Shown: in pieces, positions 34,976 to 43,971 of the stretch | Layout: every line of letters begins with the position of its first letter | How positions within the stretch are numbered: the stretch's first letter is position 1 | Assembly: GCF_900142135.1 (NCBI RefSeq) | Contig: NZ_FQZU01000007.1 | Coordinates: forward strand, 1-64,000 | Reading direction: 5' to 3' | Length of the DNA stretch: 64,000 nt | Source: Desulfatibacillum alkenivorans DSM 16219 | GTDB lineage: Bacteria; Desulfobacterota; Desulfobacteria; Desulfobacterales; Desulfatibacillaceae | The notes under the pieces: model-generated | What the model was told of the DNA's origin: nothing | Database searches by the model: none | The model's input: the letters and a program-made list of their open reading frames with translations, nothing else | Translations under genes and position numbers: made by a program

Positions 34976-36790
34976 ATGGCACAAGTAATTGCCGACCGCA
35001 GAGACATAGAATTTGTTTTGTACGAGCAACTGGAAGCCGACAAGATTAACAAGCATAAGAAATACTCGGACCTGGACAAAAAGTCGCTCGACCTCATCAT
35101 TACCGAAGCCAGGAACCTGGCCTTGAAAGAGCTTCTGCCCATTAACTCGGAAGCGGACAAGACCGGCCTGCGTTTTGAAAACAATCAGGTTTTTGTGCCG
35201 GAAGTGTTTCACAAGCCGTTTAAGATTCTGGCCGAAGACGGCTGGGGATCCGTGACCGAAGATCCCGAACTGGGCGGCCAGGGCCTTCCCACCCTGATCA
35301 TGCAGCCCATCATCGAATACCTCATGGGCGCTTGCGGCGTGTGCCTGGGCTACGTGACCATGGGCCACGGCACCGGCAAGATGATCGAACTTTTCGGCAC
35401 GGAAAAGCAAAAGGAACTGTATTTAAAGAACCTGTATTCGGCGAAATGGGGCGGAACCATGGTTCTGACGGAAGCCGAAGCCGGCTCCGACGTGGGCAAC
35501 CTTTCCACCACGGCCAAGAAAAACGACGACGGCACATATTCCATCACCGGCAACAAGATTTTCATCACCTACGGCGAGCACGACCTGACCGAAAACATCA
35601 TCCATCCGGTTTTGGCCAGGATTGAAGGCGCTCCCGCGGGAACCGCCGGCATTTCCATTTTCATCGTGCCCAAAATCTGGGTGAACGACGACGGCTCTTT
35701 GGGCGAACCCAACGACGTGGTCTGCACGGGCATCGAAGAAAAAATGGGCATCCACGCCAGCGCCACCTGCTCCCTGGCCTTCGGCGGCAAGGGCCAGTGC
35801 CGCGGCTACCTGCTGGGCGAGGAAAACAAGGGCATGAAAGTCATGTTCCTCATGATGAACGAAGCCCGTCTGAACGTGGGCTTCCAGGGCTTCTCCGCCG
35901 CCTCCGTGGCCTACATGTACGCCTGCAACTACGCCAAGGAAAGAATCCAGGGCCGCGCCCTGGAAGACAGCGCCAACAAGGAGGCCAAGCCGGTCGCCAT
36001 CATCAACCATCCTGACGTCAGGCGCAACCTGCTTACCATGAAGGCTTACACCGACGGCATGCGCAGCTTCATCTATTACGTGGCCGACCTGTTCGACAAG
36101 GAAGAACTGGCGGAAAGCCCGGAAGAAGCCGACCGCTTCAACAAGCTCATCCAGCTTTACACGCCCGTCATCAAAGCCTATTGCACGGACAAGGGCTTTG
36201 AAATGGCCTCCACCGGCATACAGGTTTACGGCGGCTACGGCTATATCAGCGAATACCCCATGGAGCAGATCCTCCGGGACGCCAAGATCGGCAGCATCTA
36301 CGAAGGCACCAACGGAATTCAGGCCATGGACCTCATCGGCCGCAAATTGGGCATGGACAAGGGCGCCATCTTCATGTCATTCATGGGTGAAGTCGCCAAA
36401 ACCGTGGCCCAGGCAAAAGCCATTCCCGGCCTGGAAGACATGGCCGCCAAAGTGGAAGCCGCATGCAACCGCCTGGGCGAAACCGCCATGCATTTGGGCA
36501 AAACCGCGGTCAGCCCGCAGTTTAAGGCCGCCTTCGCCCACTCCACCCATTTCCTGGAAGCCATGGGCGACGTGATCATGGCCTGGATGCTCCTGTGGCG
36601 TGCGGTTATTTCCGCTCCGAAAATCGAAAAGCAGAAAAAAGCCGTGGAAAAGGAATATTACGAAGGACAGGTCAAAACGGCGGAGTTCTTCATCTTCAAC
36701 ATGCTCCCCGTGACCATGGGCAAGATGGATTCCATCACCATCACAAACCCGGCCGCCTTGGAGATTGCAGACTCCTGCTTCGGCGGATAG
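34976..36790 (+). CDS. Large acyl-CoA dehydrogenase
   Basis: The 604-residue FAD-dependent dehydrogenase is of the long subfamily that includes DmdC/FadE5-type enzymes. Active-site and flavin elements are MVLTEAEAGSDVGNLSTTA, IYGGYGYISEYPMEQILRDAKIGSIYEGTNGIQ-type sequence (catalytic Glu in YEGT), and a C-terminal extension of about 130 residues after IGRKLGMDKG. The start at ATG 34976 (MAQVIADRRDIEF) is preceded by GAGG; the open frame reaches further up without a better start. No ETF gene is adjacent. It heads a row of genes to 40089. The substrate could be a medium- or long-chain acyl-CoA, or 3-methylthiopropionyl-CoA; sequence alone does not decide. Confidence 0.92.
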   Translation: MAQVIADRRDIEFVLYEQLEADKINKHKKYSDLDKKSLDLIITEARNLALKELLPINSEADKTGLRFENNQVFVPEVFHKPFKILAEDGWGSVTEDPELGGQGLPTLIMQPIIEYLMGACGVCLGYVTMGHGTGKMIELFGTEKQKELYLKNLYSAKWGGTMVLTEAEAGSDVGNLSTTAKKNDDGTYSITGNKIFITYGEHDLTENIIHPVLARIEGAPAGTAGISIFIVPKIWVNDDGSLGEPNDVVCTGIEEKMGIHASATCSLAFGGKGQCRGYLLGEENKGMKVMFLMMNEARLNVGFQGFSAASVAYMYACNYAKERIQGRALEDSANKEAKPVAIINHPDVRRNLLTMKAYTDGMRSFIYYVADLFDKEELAESPEEADRFNKLIQLYTPVIKAYCTDKGFEMASTGIQVYGGYGYISEYPMEQILRDAKIGSIYEGTNGIQAMDLIGRKLGMDKGAIFMSFMGEVAKTVAQAKAIPGLEDMAAKVEAACNRLGETAMHLGKTAVSPQFKAAFAHSTHFLEAMGDVIMAWMLLWRAVISAPKIEKQKKAVEKEYYEGQVKTAEFFIFNMLPVTMGKMDSITITNPAALEIADSCFGG

Positions 36791-36901
36791 CGCCAAGCCG
36801 GCGAGGCGTTTCATGAGATACGGGTCGCTTCCCATCGAAATCGATGCTGAACTGACGCGTATGAAGGCGCCTTGAAAAAAACTTAAAAACTGGAGGGGGA
36901 T

Positions 36902-37729
36902 ATGAGGAAATTTCCTGGCAAGCGGGTGATCATCACCGGCGCGGGAAGTGGATTCGGCAGAGCTCTGGCCTTGGAGTTCGCCAAAGAAAATTGGAAAATC
37001 GGCGTGGCTGACATCAACGAAGAACGCGCTGACGAAACGGTGGACCTGGTCGCCCAAAAGGGCGGCCAGGGCCTTAAAATCCTGTGCGACGTCACGGACG
37101 CCGCGCAGCTTGAAAACGCCGCCGTCCTGCTTGAAAAGGAATGGGGCGGGGTGGACGTTGTGGTGAACAACGCTGGCGTGGCCGGCGCCGGGTTCATGGA
37201 GAAAATTCCCATGGACCAATGGGACTGGATCATCGGCCTGAACCTGAAAAGCGTCATCCACGGGTGCCGCGCCTTCATTCCGTTGATGGAAAAGCAAGGC
37301 AAAGGGCACATCATCAACATGGCTTCCAACGCGGGCATAGCCTGCCTGCCCGAGATGGCCAGCTACAACGTGACCAAGGCGGCGGTCATCGCTCTGTCCG
37401 AAACTCTTCGGAGCGAGCTTTCCACCAAGAACATCGGCGTTACGGTCATCTGCCCCACCTTTTTTAAAACCAACTTAATGGATCAGTTCAATTCCACGGA
37501 CGACCGGCAGCGGGACATGGCGGAGAAGTTTTTCAGCACCTCCCGGACCACGGCGGAAAAGGTGGCCAAGGCCGCCATGAAAGCCCTTAAAAAGAACAAG
37601 CTCTACGTGGTCACGCCCTGGGACGGCAAGCTGGTCTGGACCCTCAAGCGCCTGTGTCCGGAAATCTGGTATAAACTGGTGTCCATGGGCTATCATCGGT
37701 TCGACAAAAGCGTGGGCGAATCCTCATGA
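36902..37729 (+). CDS. Short-chain dehydrogenase/reductase
   Basis: The 275-residue classical SDR has the cofactor motif ITGAGSGFGRALALEF at 11-26, NNAGVAGAG, and the catalytic Ser-Tyr-Lys in INMASNAGI...SYNVTKAAV. AAACTGGAGGGGGAT lies before ATG 36902. Its last four bases overlap the next gene (ATGA), so it is coupled to the metallo-hydrolase. The long C-terminal part resembles ketoreductases acting on lipid substrates. It may reduce or oxidise an acyl or alcohol intermediate of the acyl-CoA dehydrogenase pathway; this is inference. Confidence 0.9.
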   Translation: MRKFPGKRVIITGAGSGFGRALALEFAKENWKIGVADINEERADETVDLVAQKGGQGLKILCDVTDAAQLENAAVLLEKEWGGVDVVVNNAGVAGAGFMEKIPMDQWDWIIGLNLKSVIHGCRAFIPLMEKQGKGHIINMASNAGIACLPEMASYNVTKAAVIALSETLRSELSTKNIGVTVICPTFFKTNLMDQFNSTDDRQRDMAEKFFSTSRTTAEKVAKAAMKALKKNKLYVVTPWDGKLVWTLKRLCPEIWYKLVSMGYHRFDKSVGESS

Positions 37730-38727
37730 CAATGCCTCGACTCAGCCGGGAAATCATGCCCGGCGTGCATAGAATCTCTCTGCCTTTGCCCGGCAAGCAG
37801 CCCGGACCGGTCAACGCCTATGTGTTTGTGGGCGCCACCGTCACCCTGCTGGATACGGGAACCTCCAAAACCGTGGGGCGTCTGGGCGCCGCTCTGGGCG
37901 AACTGGGGCTCAGCTTTTCGGACATCGACCGCATTGTGGTCACCCACGGGCACCTGGATCATTACGGCGGGGCCAGGAAAATCAAGGATGCCTCGCGGTA
38001 CGGCATCGAACTGGTGGCCACGGAAGAGGATATCCGCGGCGTGGAGCAAGGCGCCACGGTTCCCAATTCCAGCATGACCTATTTTCTGAAGACCATGGGC
38101 GTGCCGAAAATTTTTCCGCCCCTGATGATGGCCCTGAACTATGTGTTCGCCCGCATGGCCGACAACTGCCCCGTGGACGCCGTCATGGAGGAGGGACAAA
38201 AGCTGGACATGGGCCGGCACGAAGCCACGGTGGTGCGCACCCCAGGCCATACCCGGGGATCGGTCTGCCTGTACCTGGAAAAGGACGGCGTGGTGTTTTC
38301 CGGCGATCACGTCCTGGAGCACATCACGCCCAACGCCCTGCCCATGCTGGAGGATTGGCCCGGCCTGCCCGAGCGGAAAAGCCAGATGGAGTTTTACGAC
38401 TCCATCCAGCGCATCGAGGCCCTGGAGCCGGCCGTGCTGCATACCGGACACGGCAAGCGAATCCGCGACCTGGCATCCGTGATCGACATGTACCGGAAGG
38501 CTTTTAGGGCCAGGCAGAAAAGGGTGCTGTCTTCGATCCGCCCCAAGGACGAATCCGTGTTCACCATCGCCCGCAGGCTCTTTCCCAATATTGAGCTGAA
38601 CCTTCGCTTTCCCATGGAAATGTATTTGGCCATATCCGAGGTGTACACGCACCTGCAGGTCCTGGAGGAAGAGGGGGAGGTCTGCCTGGCCTTGGAAAAA
38701 AACCGCCTGAGGGTGTTCAGGAATTAA
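37726..38727 (+). CDS. Metallo-beta-lactamase-fold hydrolase
   Basis: The 333-residue protein has the zinc motif VVTHGHLDHYGG, then TPGHTRGSVCLYL and VFSGDHVLEH. This is the layout of glyoxalase II/lactonase-type MBL hydrolases with an added C-terminal winged-helix-like tail (about 255-333). Thioesters or lactones are typical substrates. It overlaps the SDR gene by 4 bases and is 12 bp from the alpha/beta-hydrolase gene. Confidence 0.88.
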   Translation: MTMPRLSREIMPGVHRISLPLPGKQPGPVNAYVFVGATVTLLDTGTSKTVGRLGAALGELGLSFSDIDRIVVTHGHLDHYGGARKIKDASRYGIELVATEEDIRGVEQGATVPNSSMTYFLKTMGVPKIFPPLMMALNYVFARMADNCPVDAVMEEGQKLDMGRHEATVVRTPGHTRGSVCLYLEKDGVVFSGDHVLEHITPNALPMLEDWPGLPERKSQMEFYDSIQRIEALEPAVLHTGHGKRIRDLASVIDMYRKAFRARQKRVLSSIRPKDESVFTIARRLFPNIELNLRFPMEMYLAISEVYTHLQVLEEEGEVCLALEKNRLRVFRN

Positions 38728-38739
38728 GCGGGAACAATC

Positions 38740-39792
38740 ATGTTAAACAAGCTATCCAAACCGCTGGACTTCGCCGGCGGCTGCGTGGACGGCGTCTTTT
38801 TGATGCTGCCCAAAATATTGAAGCCCTTCGCCAAATCAAAGGTTGTGGACAAGGACTCCTACATGGCCCAGGTGGACTTCTACCTGGACCAGGGATACGC
38901 GGACGATCCGGCCTCGTTCTTCGACCTGCCGGAGGCGCCGCCCGAATATCCTTCCGTAAACCGGGATCCCTTTTTGGACGGCCAACGGGAGCACATCACC
39001 TGGGAAAGCGGGTTTGAAGCGAAAAATCCGCTCCTCCGGGAGGAATACGCTTCCTACCTGGAAAACCGCACCGCCCATATGCTCCGATGGACCCACGGGG
39101 AGCCCGGACGCAAGACCGTGGTCTGCCTCCACGGATTCATGCTGGGCGAGCCGGATCAGGCGGAAAGGATGTTCAAGGTCAAGAAGCTCTATAACATGGG
39201 CCTGGACGTGGCTTTGTTCATCGCCCCCTTTCATTGGGAGCGTGCGCCTTCCGGCCCGGGGGCGGCCAACATCGCCCTGCAGCCGGACAACGTGCCCATG
39301 ACCGCCGAGTTCATGGGGCAGATCATGTTCGATCTGGCCAGCGCCTTGCTTTTGCTGAAGAAAAGGGACGCCGGGGAGCTGGGGCTTATCGGCGCCAGCA
39401 TGGGAGGCTACACCGCCTCTTTGTTCTCCTGCCTGAGCGACATGCACTCCTTTGCAGCCATGATGGTGCCGGCCGTCAACTTTTCCAAGCCCATCGGCCC
39501 GGACACGGTTTCCATGCCCTTTGCTATGGACAAATCCATGAAGGAGAAGGTAAACAAGGTGTGGGAGTTTCATTCTCCCTTGCACCTCAGGCCGAAAATA
39601 CCCCGGGACCGCATCCTGGTCATCGCCTCCAAAGGGGACAGGCTTTGCCCCTTTGAGTACGTGGAAGCCCTTTGCCGCAAATGGCAGGGAATACGCTGCA
39701 CCTTCATGACAGGCGGGCATTGGATGGTCTTTAACGGCAAGCTCCGGGGCCAGGCGTGGTACGGCTTTTTGCACGATATGGAGTTTATTTAA
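38740..39792 (+). CDS. Alpha/beta-hydrolase
   Basis: The 350-residue hydrolase has VVCLHGFMLGEPDQAER (oxyanion-hole region) and the nucleophile elbow LGLIGASMGGYTASL. Late acidic and His residues are in IASKGDRLCPFE and TGGHWMVFNG. The N-terminal roughly 100 residues are not a typical hydrolase and include a hydrophobic stretch. It sits in the same operon as the SDR and MBL genes, suggesting a lipid or ester substrate. Confidence 0.85.
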   Translation: MLNKLSKPLDFAGGCVDGVFLMLPKILKPFAKSKVVDKDSYMAQVDFYLDQGYADDPASFFDLPEAPPEYPSVNRDPFLDGQREHITWESGFEAKNPLLREEYASYLENRTAHMLRWTHGEPGRKTVVCLHGFMLGEPDQAERMFKVKKLYNMGLDVALFIAPFHWERAPSGPGAANIALQPDNVPMTAEFMGQIMFDLASALLLLKKRDAGELGLIGASMGGYTASLFSCLSDMHSFAAMMVPAVNFSKPIGPDTVSMPFAMDKSMKEKVNKVWEFHSPLHLRPKIPRDRILVIASKGDRLCPFEYVEALCRKWQGIRCTFMTGGHWMVFNGKLRGQAWYGFLHDMEFI

Positions 39793-39810
39793 TTTCACAC
39801 TGGAGGGGAA

Positions 39811-40089
39811 ATGTTTAAAAATCCGTTATTCTGGTACGCCAGCATGGCTGTAACTGCTTTGGGCTGGTTCATTTTCATCTTGGGGCTGTTGCTGGGCGCC
39901 GGCGGCGCATTCAAAAGCCTGTGGATCTTGTTGGCCCTGATTTTCCTGGTCATCCATCCCTTGGAAATCCCCATCGGCATGAAGGTGGGCGAACGCGCCG
40001 GCCTTGAAAAGGGAATCTCCGCTTTAAAAACCCTGGCCTTCGGCCTTACCTGGTGGATTCCCGTGAAGATGGGCGTCATCCACGACTAA
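39811..40089 (+). CDS. Small membrane protein
   Basis: The 92-residue protein has two or three hydrophobic helices (about 8-35 and 38-53, and weakly 70-85). AACTGGAGGGG-type sequence lies just before ATG 39811. It is not recognised, and is the last gene of the acyl-CoA dehydrogenase operon. It may be an accessory subunit or membrane anchor; this is inference. Confidence 0.7.
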   Translation: MFKNPLFWYASMAVTALGWFIFILGLLLGAGGAFKSLWILLALIFLVIHPLEIPIGMKVGERAGLEKGISALKTLAFGLTWWIPVKMGVIHD

Positions 40090-40957
40090 AAAGGTATAAC
40101 GTCGGCTCTGATGCGAGTCATTGTTGGGTTTCGATATTTCCAGCCCGGCCTTGGATTATTATCCGCAAGACGTCTTGCACCGGTCTTGATGCAGGCTGTC
40201 TATATCTCTACCCAACCTACTGTATTTATTGTCAAAAATATAGGTTGGTTAGAGCTTGCGAAACCCAACGGCCGAGGGCGAAAACAAAGTTTATAGCCTG
40301 GTGTTTTGCCATACTGTCATGTATCGAGTCAGGCGCCTTTTTGTCGGGTTTGAAGTCCAAAATCAGCGAAGGTTGCGTGATGCTTGGAAGCCGGACTTCG
40401 TAACCCGACCTACGGCTTGACTTGATGCGACGTAGGTTGGGTAGAGCTTGCGAAACCCAACAAAAAAGCGGTTGAGCGCTTTCTTAACAGGCAGGACGCA
40501 ACTCTGCCGGGGCCGTCCAACTACCGTGCTGCGGCGTTCTCATGAGTGGGGGACCGCCGTATACGACGAATTCAACCGTTGCAGAGTAAAAATGCAATGC
40601 AGTTGCGCCCCCCCTATGGGCGCCTTAGAAACGCGCAAAGCGCATCCTGGGCAGGGCAAGCCCCGCCGCTACGCTTCAAATTCAACCTGTACGGCTTCGT
40701 TATCCGGCCAGCCGCGGCATGCAATGCCGGGGGACGAAGTCCAGTAAGGGCGGCCTGTGAGGCAAGTGGAATCCCATGCCAGCCTTCGGCATTGGAAGGC
40801 AATTAGTATCATGGTTTTCCTCATTCCCGTGCTTGGTCCTGCCCGTCTCGTTCCCATGCTGTGCGTGGGAATGTATACGGAACCATTTGAAATGAATTGA
40901 CTTTTATGCTTAGATGAATTTACTAAAATCCTCAATACCAACCAACGGAGGGCTGCC
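40090..40957. repeat. Repeat-rich gene-free region
   Basis: Two copies of a GTAGGTTGGGTAGAGCTTGC-type repeat with its AACCCAAC complement lie at 40242-40272 and 40431-40461, and an inverted partner (AACCCGACCTACG) at 40402-40414. A TTCCCATGC/GCGTGGGAA palindrome lies at 40847-40877. Shorter pieces near 40604-40740 resemble the CCCAGGCA-family surroundings. No gene is recognised. Confidence 0.7.
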
Positions 40958-41239
40958 ATGGCTGATATAAAATGCGTGCGGGCCAGAATCACCGGCGTTG
41001 TCCAGGGCGTCAGCTTTCGTTACCATACCCAAGAGACCGCCAACCTCCACGGCGTGAACGGCTGGGTCCGAAACATGCCGGACGGCTCCGTGGAAGCGGT
41101 CTTCCAGGGAGATCCCAAGGCGGTCAAGGCGGTCCTTGACTGGTGTTGGATCGGCCCCTCCTTCGCCCGGGTGGACGACGTGGTCATCCAGGACGAACCC
41201 GCGGACGAAGAATTCTCCTCCTTCCGTATTGCCTATTAA
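40958..41239 (+). CDS. acyP: Acylphosphatase
   Basis: The 93-residue alpha/beta-fold enzyme hydrolyses acyl phosphates. Catalytic Arg21 is in VVQGVSFRYHT and Asn39 in GWVRNMPDGSVEA. The length and motifs are normal. ACGGAGGGCTGCC lies before ATG 40958. It is single and unrelated to its immediate neighbours. Confidence 0.94.
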   Translation: MADIKCVRARITGVVQGVSFRYHTQETANLHGVNGWVRNMPDGSVEAVFQGDPKAVKAVLDWCWIGPSFARVDDVVIQDEPADEEFSSFRIAY

Positions 41240-41280
41240 AGGGGAATTTATGTAACTTTAGTGTAGTATTGGCACTGCTA

Positions 41281-41640
41281 CTATTTTGAAATTTCTCTAA
41301 TCAATTTTTGAATATGGGGCAGAACATGTTTTACCCATGGTTCATTGGCCATATCCGCAAGGTCACTATCCGCAAAAATTTTTTGAGTCATTCCGTAGTA
41401 TTCCTCATATTCAGATAAGAACCATGTAGCCGCAATCTGTTCCGTGATGTTTGGTGTTGTTGAGTCCGCTCTTTTTCCCGAAATGACTCCAATTAGGTCC
41501 ATATAGGTTTTGTAACGTTTTTCAGATAGTTCTCGGCGTCTCGTATCGATCCATTTGACGAAACCGAATAAACCGGTAAAACAGACAATGGCCAAGCTTA
41601 ATAAATCTTTGTTTTGACTAATAAAATTTAGTATGGTCAT
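41281..41640 (-). CDS. Small membrane-anchored protein of unknown function
   Basis: The 119-residue protein has one hydrophobic segment near the N-terminus (LLSLAIVCFTGLFGFVKWI) followed by a basic stretch and an acidic helical tail. The DNA is noticeably AT-rich compared with its neighbours, suggesting a separate origin. It starts at ATG 41640 with GGGAAAAG upstream; the frame opens further up without support. No homologue is recognised. Confidence 0.6.
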   Translation of the reverse strand: MTILNFISQNKDLLSLAIVCFTGLFGFVKWIDTRRRELSEKRYKTYMDLIGVISGKRADSTTPNITEQIAATWFLSEYEEYYGMTQKIFADSDLADMANEPWVKHVLPHIQKLIREISK

Positions 41641-42096
41641 GGTCTTTTCCCGATATTCTTCTCTACAGGTTACAGGTGTTGAAAGTAAACACATTGGTAA
41701 CATTGGTAAAATGTTTAGTACATTTTTTTGGATTGAGCGTCATTATTAGCTTATTCTACTATGTCAATCGGTAAAGTTCAAGATTGGAATTTCACAAATG
41801 CCATATAAGAAACGATAGGTTTCGAGTTTTCTGAGTATGTGAGGCTGCACTTCATGTCGTTAATCCATCCTCAACGGAGGCTGCTCCGCCGGCCGGCCCT
41901 AATTCCCAAGGGCGCTGGATTCCCGATAGGGGCGTTCGGGAATGACTGAAGAAAGGTAAGTCTTTCCTTATTATCTCTCTTTTCCTTAAGCTGCACTCTC
42001 TCCCGGCGCCTGCTTCTTGACGTTCATGCATTATCTTAGTACAGTCCCCTAAATTGCCTCAAACCCACATTAATCTATAATAAAAACGGGGGTGCG
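41641..42096. repeat. Gene-free stretch with a palindromic repeat
   Basis: Positions 41901-41947 (TTCCCAAGGGCGCTGGATTC ... TTCGGGAATGAC) are a partial copy of the GTCATTCCC-type repeat at 24478. The rest shows no gene. Confidence 0.6.
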
Positions 42097-42636
42097 ATGG
42101 ACTCCAGGCTGGTATGGATTGACATGGAGATGACCGGGTTGAATCCGGACAATTCAGTAATTGTGGAGATCGCCACGTTGATCACGGACGGGGACTTGAA
42201 TCTTGTGGCCGAAGGACCGGAGCTCGCCATTTTCCACCCTCCCCACGTTCTTGAAAACATCGACCCATGGAGCCTGGATCACCACACCGCGTCCGGGCTT
42301 TTGGACCGGGTGAAGGCCTCGGACGTGGACACGGCCCAGGCCGAAAAGCTCACCCTGGACTTCATCAAGGAATATTGCGCGGAAAAGGAATGCCCCCTTG
42401 CGGGAAATTCCGTGTGGCAGGATCGCCGGTTTATGGTAAAGTATATGCCCCTTTTGGAGGATTTCCTGCTCCACCGTATGGTGGATGTAAGCACCATCAA
42501 GGAGCTTTTCAAGCGGTGGTATCCTGATATGGCGCCTTTTGTGAAACAGCACGAGCACACGGCCCTGGCGGATATCATGGAGTCCATAAACGAATTGCGC
42601 TATTACAGGGAAAAGGTGTTCTTGCCTTTTCCCTGA
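42097..42636 (+). CDS. orn: Oligoribonuclease
   Basis: The 179-residue DEDDh 3'-5' exonuclease degrades short oligoribonucleotides, including pGpG. Asp9/Glu11 are in WIDMEMTGL, followed by AGNSVWQDRRFMVKYMP and KQHEHTALADIMES, with the catalytic His and Asp. The length is normal. GGGGTGCG precedes ATG 42097. It is followed 22 bp later by the TraB-like gene on the same strand. Confidence 0.96.
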   Translation: MDSRLVWIDMEMTGLNPDNSVIVEIATLITDGDLNLVAEGPELAIFHPPHVLENIDPWSLDHHTASGLLDRVKASDVDTAQAEKLTLDFIKEYCAEKECPLAGNSVWQDRRFMVKYMPLLEDFLLHRMVDVSTIKELFKRWYPDMAPFVKQHEHTALADIMESINELRYYREKVFLPFP

Positions 42637-42658
42637 AGCAAGGAACGGATTTTTTTAC

Positions 42659-43867
42659 ATGGAAGAAGCAGTATCGGAAAACAACGGCGCAGGCTATCCC
42701 GATGATAACGACATTCACCGCTTTCAACTGGACGGCAAGGAAATAGTCATACTGGGCACGGCCCATGTGTCCAAGGCGAGCGCCGACCTGGTCGCCCGGG
42801 TCATTCAACGGGAAAAGCCTGACACGGTTTGCGTGGAGCTTTGCCCCTCCCGCCTGGAAGCCATCAACAATCCCGACCGCTGGAAGGAAATGGACATTGT
42901 GTCCGTCATCAAGGAGAAAAGGGCGTACATGCTCCTTTCCCACCTCCTTCTTTCCTCGTTTCAAAAAAAGATCGCCGACAAGCTGGAAATCCAGGCTGGC
43001 CAGGAAATGATGACGGCCATCCAGGAGGCTGCGGCCATCGAAGCCGCGGTCCATCCCATAGACCGGGACATTCGCACGACCCTGGCCCGGTGCTGGCGGC
43101 TCATGGGCCTGAAGGCCAAGTTCTCTTTGCTTTTGGACGTCATGGGCGCCATGGACGAGGCGGACAAGATTACGGAAGAGGACGTGGAAGCCCTGAAGAA
43201 CAAGGACGCCCTGGAGATGGTCCTGGAGGAGTTGGGGGAAATGCTGCCCCAGGTGCGGACCGTGCTCATCGACGAACGGGATCTTTACATGGTCCACACC
43301 ATCAACCATGCTCCGGGCGACAAGGTGGTGGCTGTGGTGGGCGCCGGGCATGTGCCGGGCATCAAAAAGCATTTTGACGAGCAAATCGACATCGAAGAGC
43401 TGGACAGCCTGCCTCCCAAGGGCAAGCTGGGCAAGGTTTTCAAATGGGGCATCCCCGCGGCCATCATCGCCTTGATAGCTTACGGGTTTTTCAGCCGCGG
43501 CGGAGCCGTGGGCGTGGAAATGGTTGGCTGGTGGGTGGGCGTCAATGCGTTTTTCGCCGGCCTGGGGGCTTTGCTGGCTCTGGGCCATCCCTTGACCATC
43601 CTGGCCGCCATGGCGGCGGCGCCCATGACCTCCCTCAATCCCATGATAGCCGCGGGTTGGGTTTCCGGGCTCACCGAGGCGTATTTGCGAAAGCCCCAGG
43701 TGAAGGATCTGGAGAGCCTTCCGTCGGACATTGTAACGTTTCGAGGTTTCTGGAAAAACAAGGTTACGCGGATTTTGCTGGTGACCGTGCTGTCCAACGT
43801 GGGCAGCATGATTGGCACCTTTGTGGCCCTGCCTTTTATCTTGAGGGCCTTTGGCGTGGAACAATAG
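42659..43867 (+). CDS. TraB/PrgY-like membrane protein
   Basis: The 402-residue protein has an N-terminal TraB/PrgY domain: VILGTAHVSKASADLV, KPDTVCVELCPSR, ERDLYMVHTI, and VVAVVGAGHVPGI with two conserved His. Hydrophobic segments follow at about 262-282, 288-325 and 365-395. Relatives in Enterococcus reduce pheromone signalling, while archaeal and mitochondrial members have unknown roles. It lies 22 bp behind orn and is probably co-transcribed. A metal-dependent peptidase activity has been proposed for the superfamily (Tiki/GumN/TraB) and fits the GTAH and GAGH motifs. Confidence 0.88.
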   Translation: MEEAVSENNGAGYPDDNDIHRFQLDGKEIVILGTAHVSKASADLVARVIQREKPDTVCVELCPSRLEAINNPDRWKEMDIVSVIKEKRAYMLLSHLLLSSFQKKIADKLEIQAGQEMMTAIQEAAAIEAAVHPIDRDIRTTLARCWRLMGLKAKFSLLLDVMGAMDEADKITEEDVEALKNKDALEMVLEELGEMLPQVRTVLIDERDLYMVHTINHAPGDKVVAVVGAGHVPGIKKHFDEQIDIEELDSLPPKGKLGKVFKWGIPAAIIALIAYGFFSRGGAVGVEMVGWWVGVNAFFAGLGALLALGHPLTILAAMAAAPMTSLNPMIAAGWVSGLTEAYLRKPQVKDLESLPSDIVTFRGFWKNKVTRILLVTVLSNVGSMIGTFVALPFILRAFGVEQ

Positions 43868-43971
43868 GCGGTTTTCCTTGATCCCATTCCTACTTTGTGG
43901 TACGGGAGTGGCGGTTTTGTAGGCGCCGGTATTAACATATCGTTAACGTTTATATTTTCTTTGGAGACATC

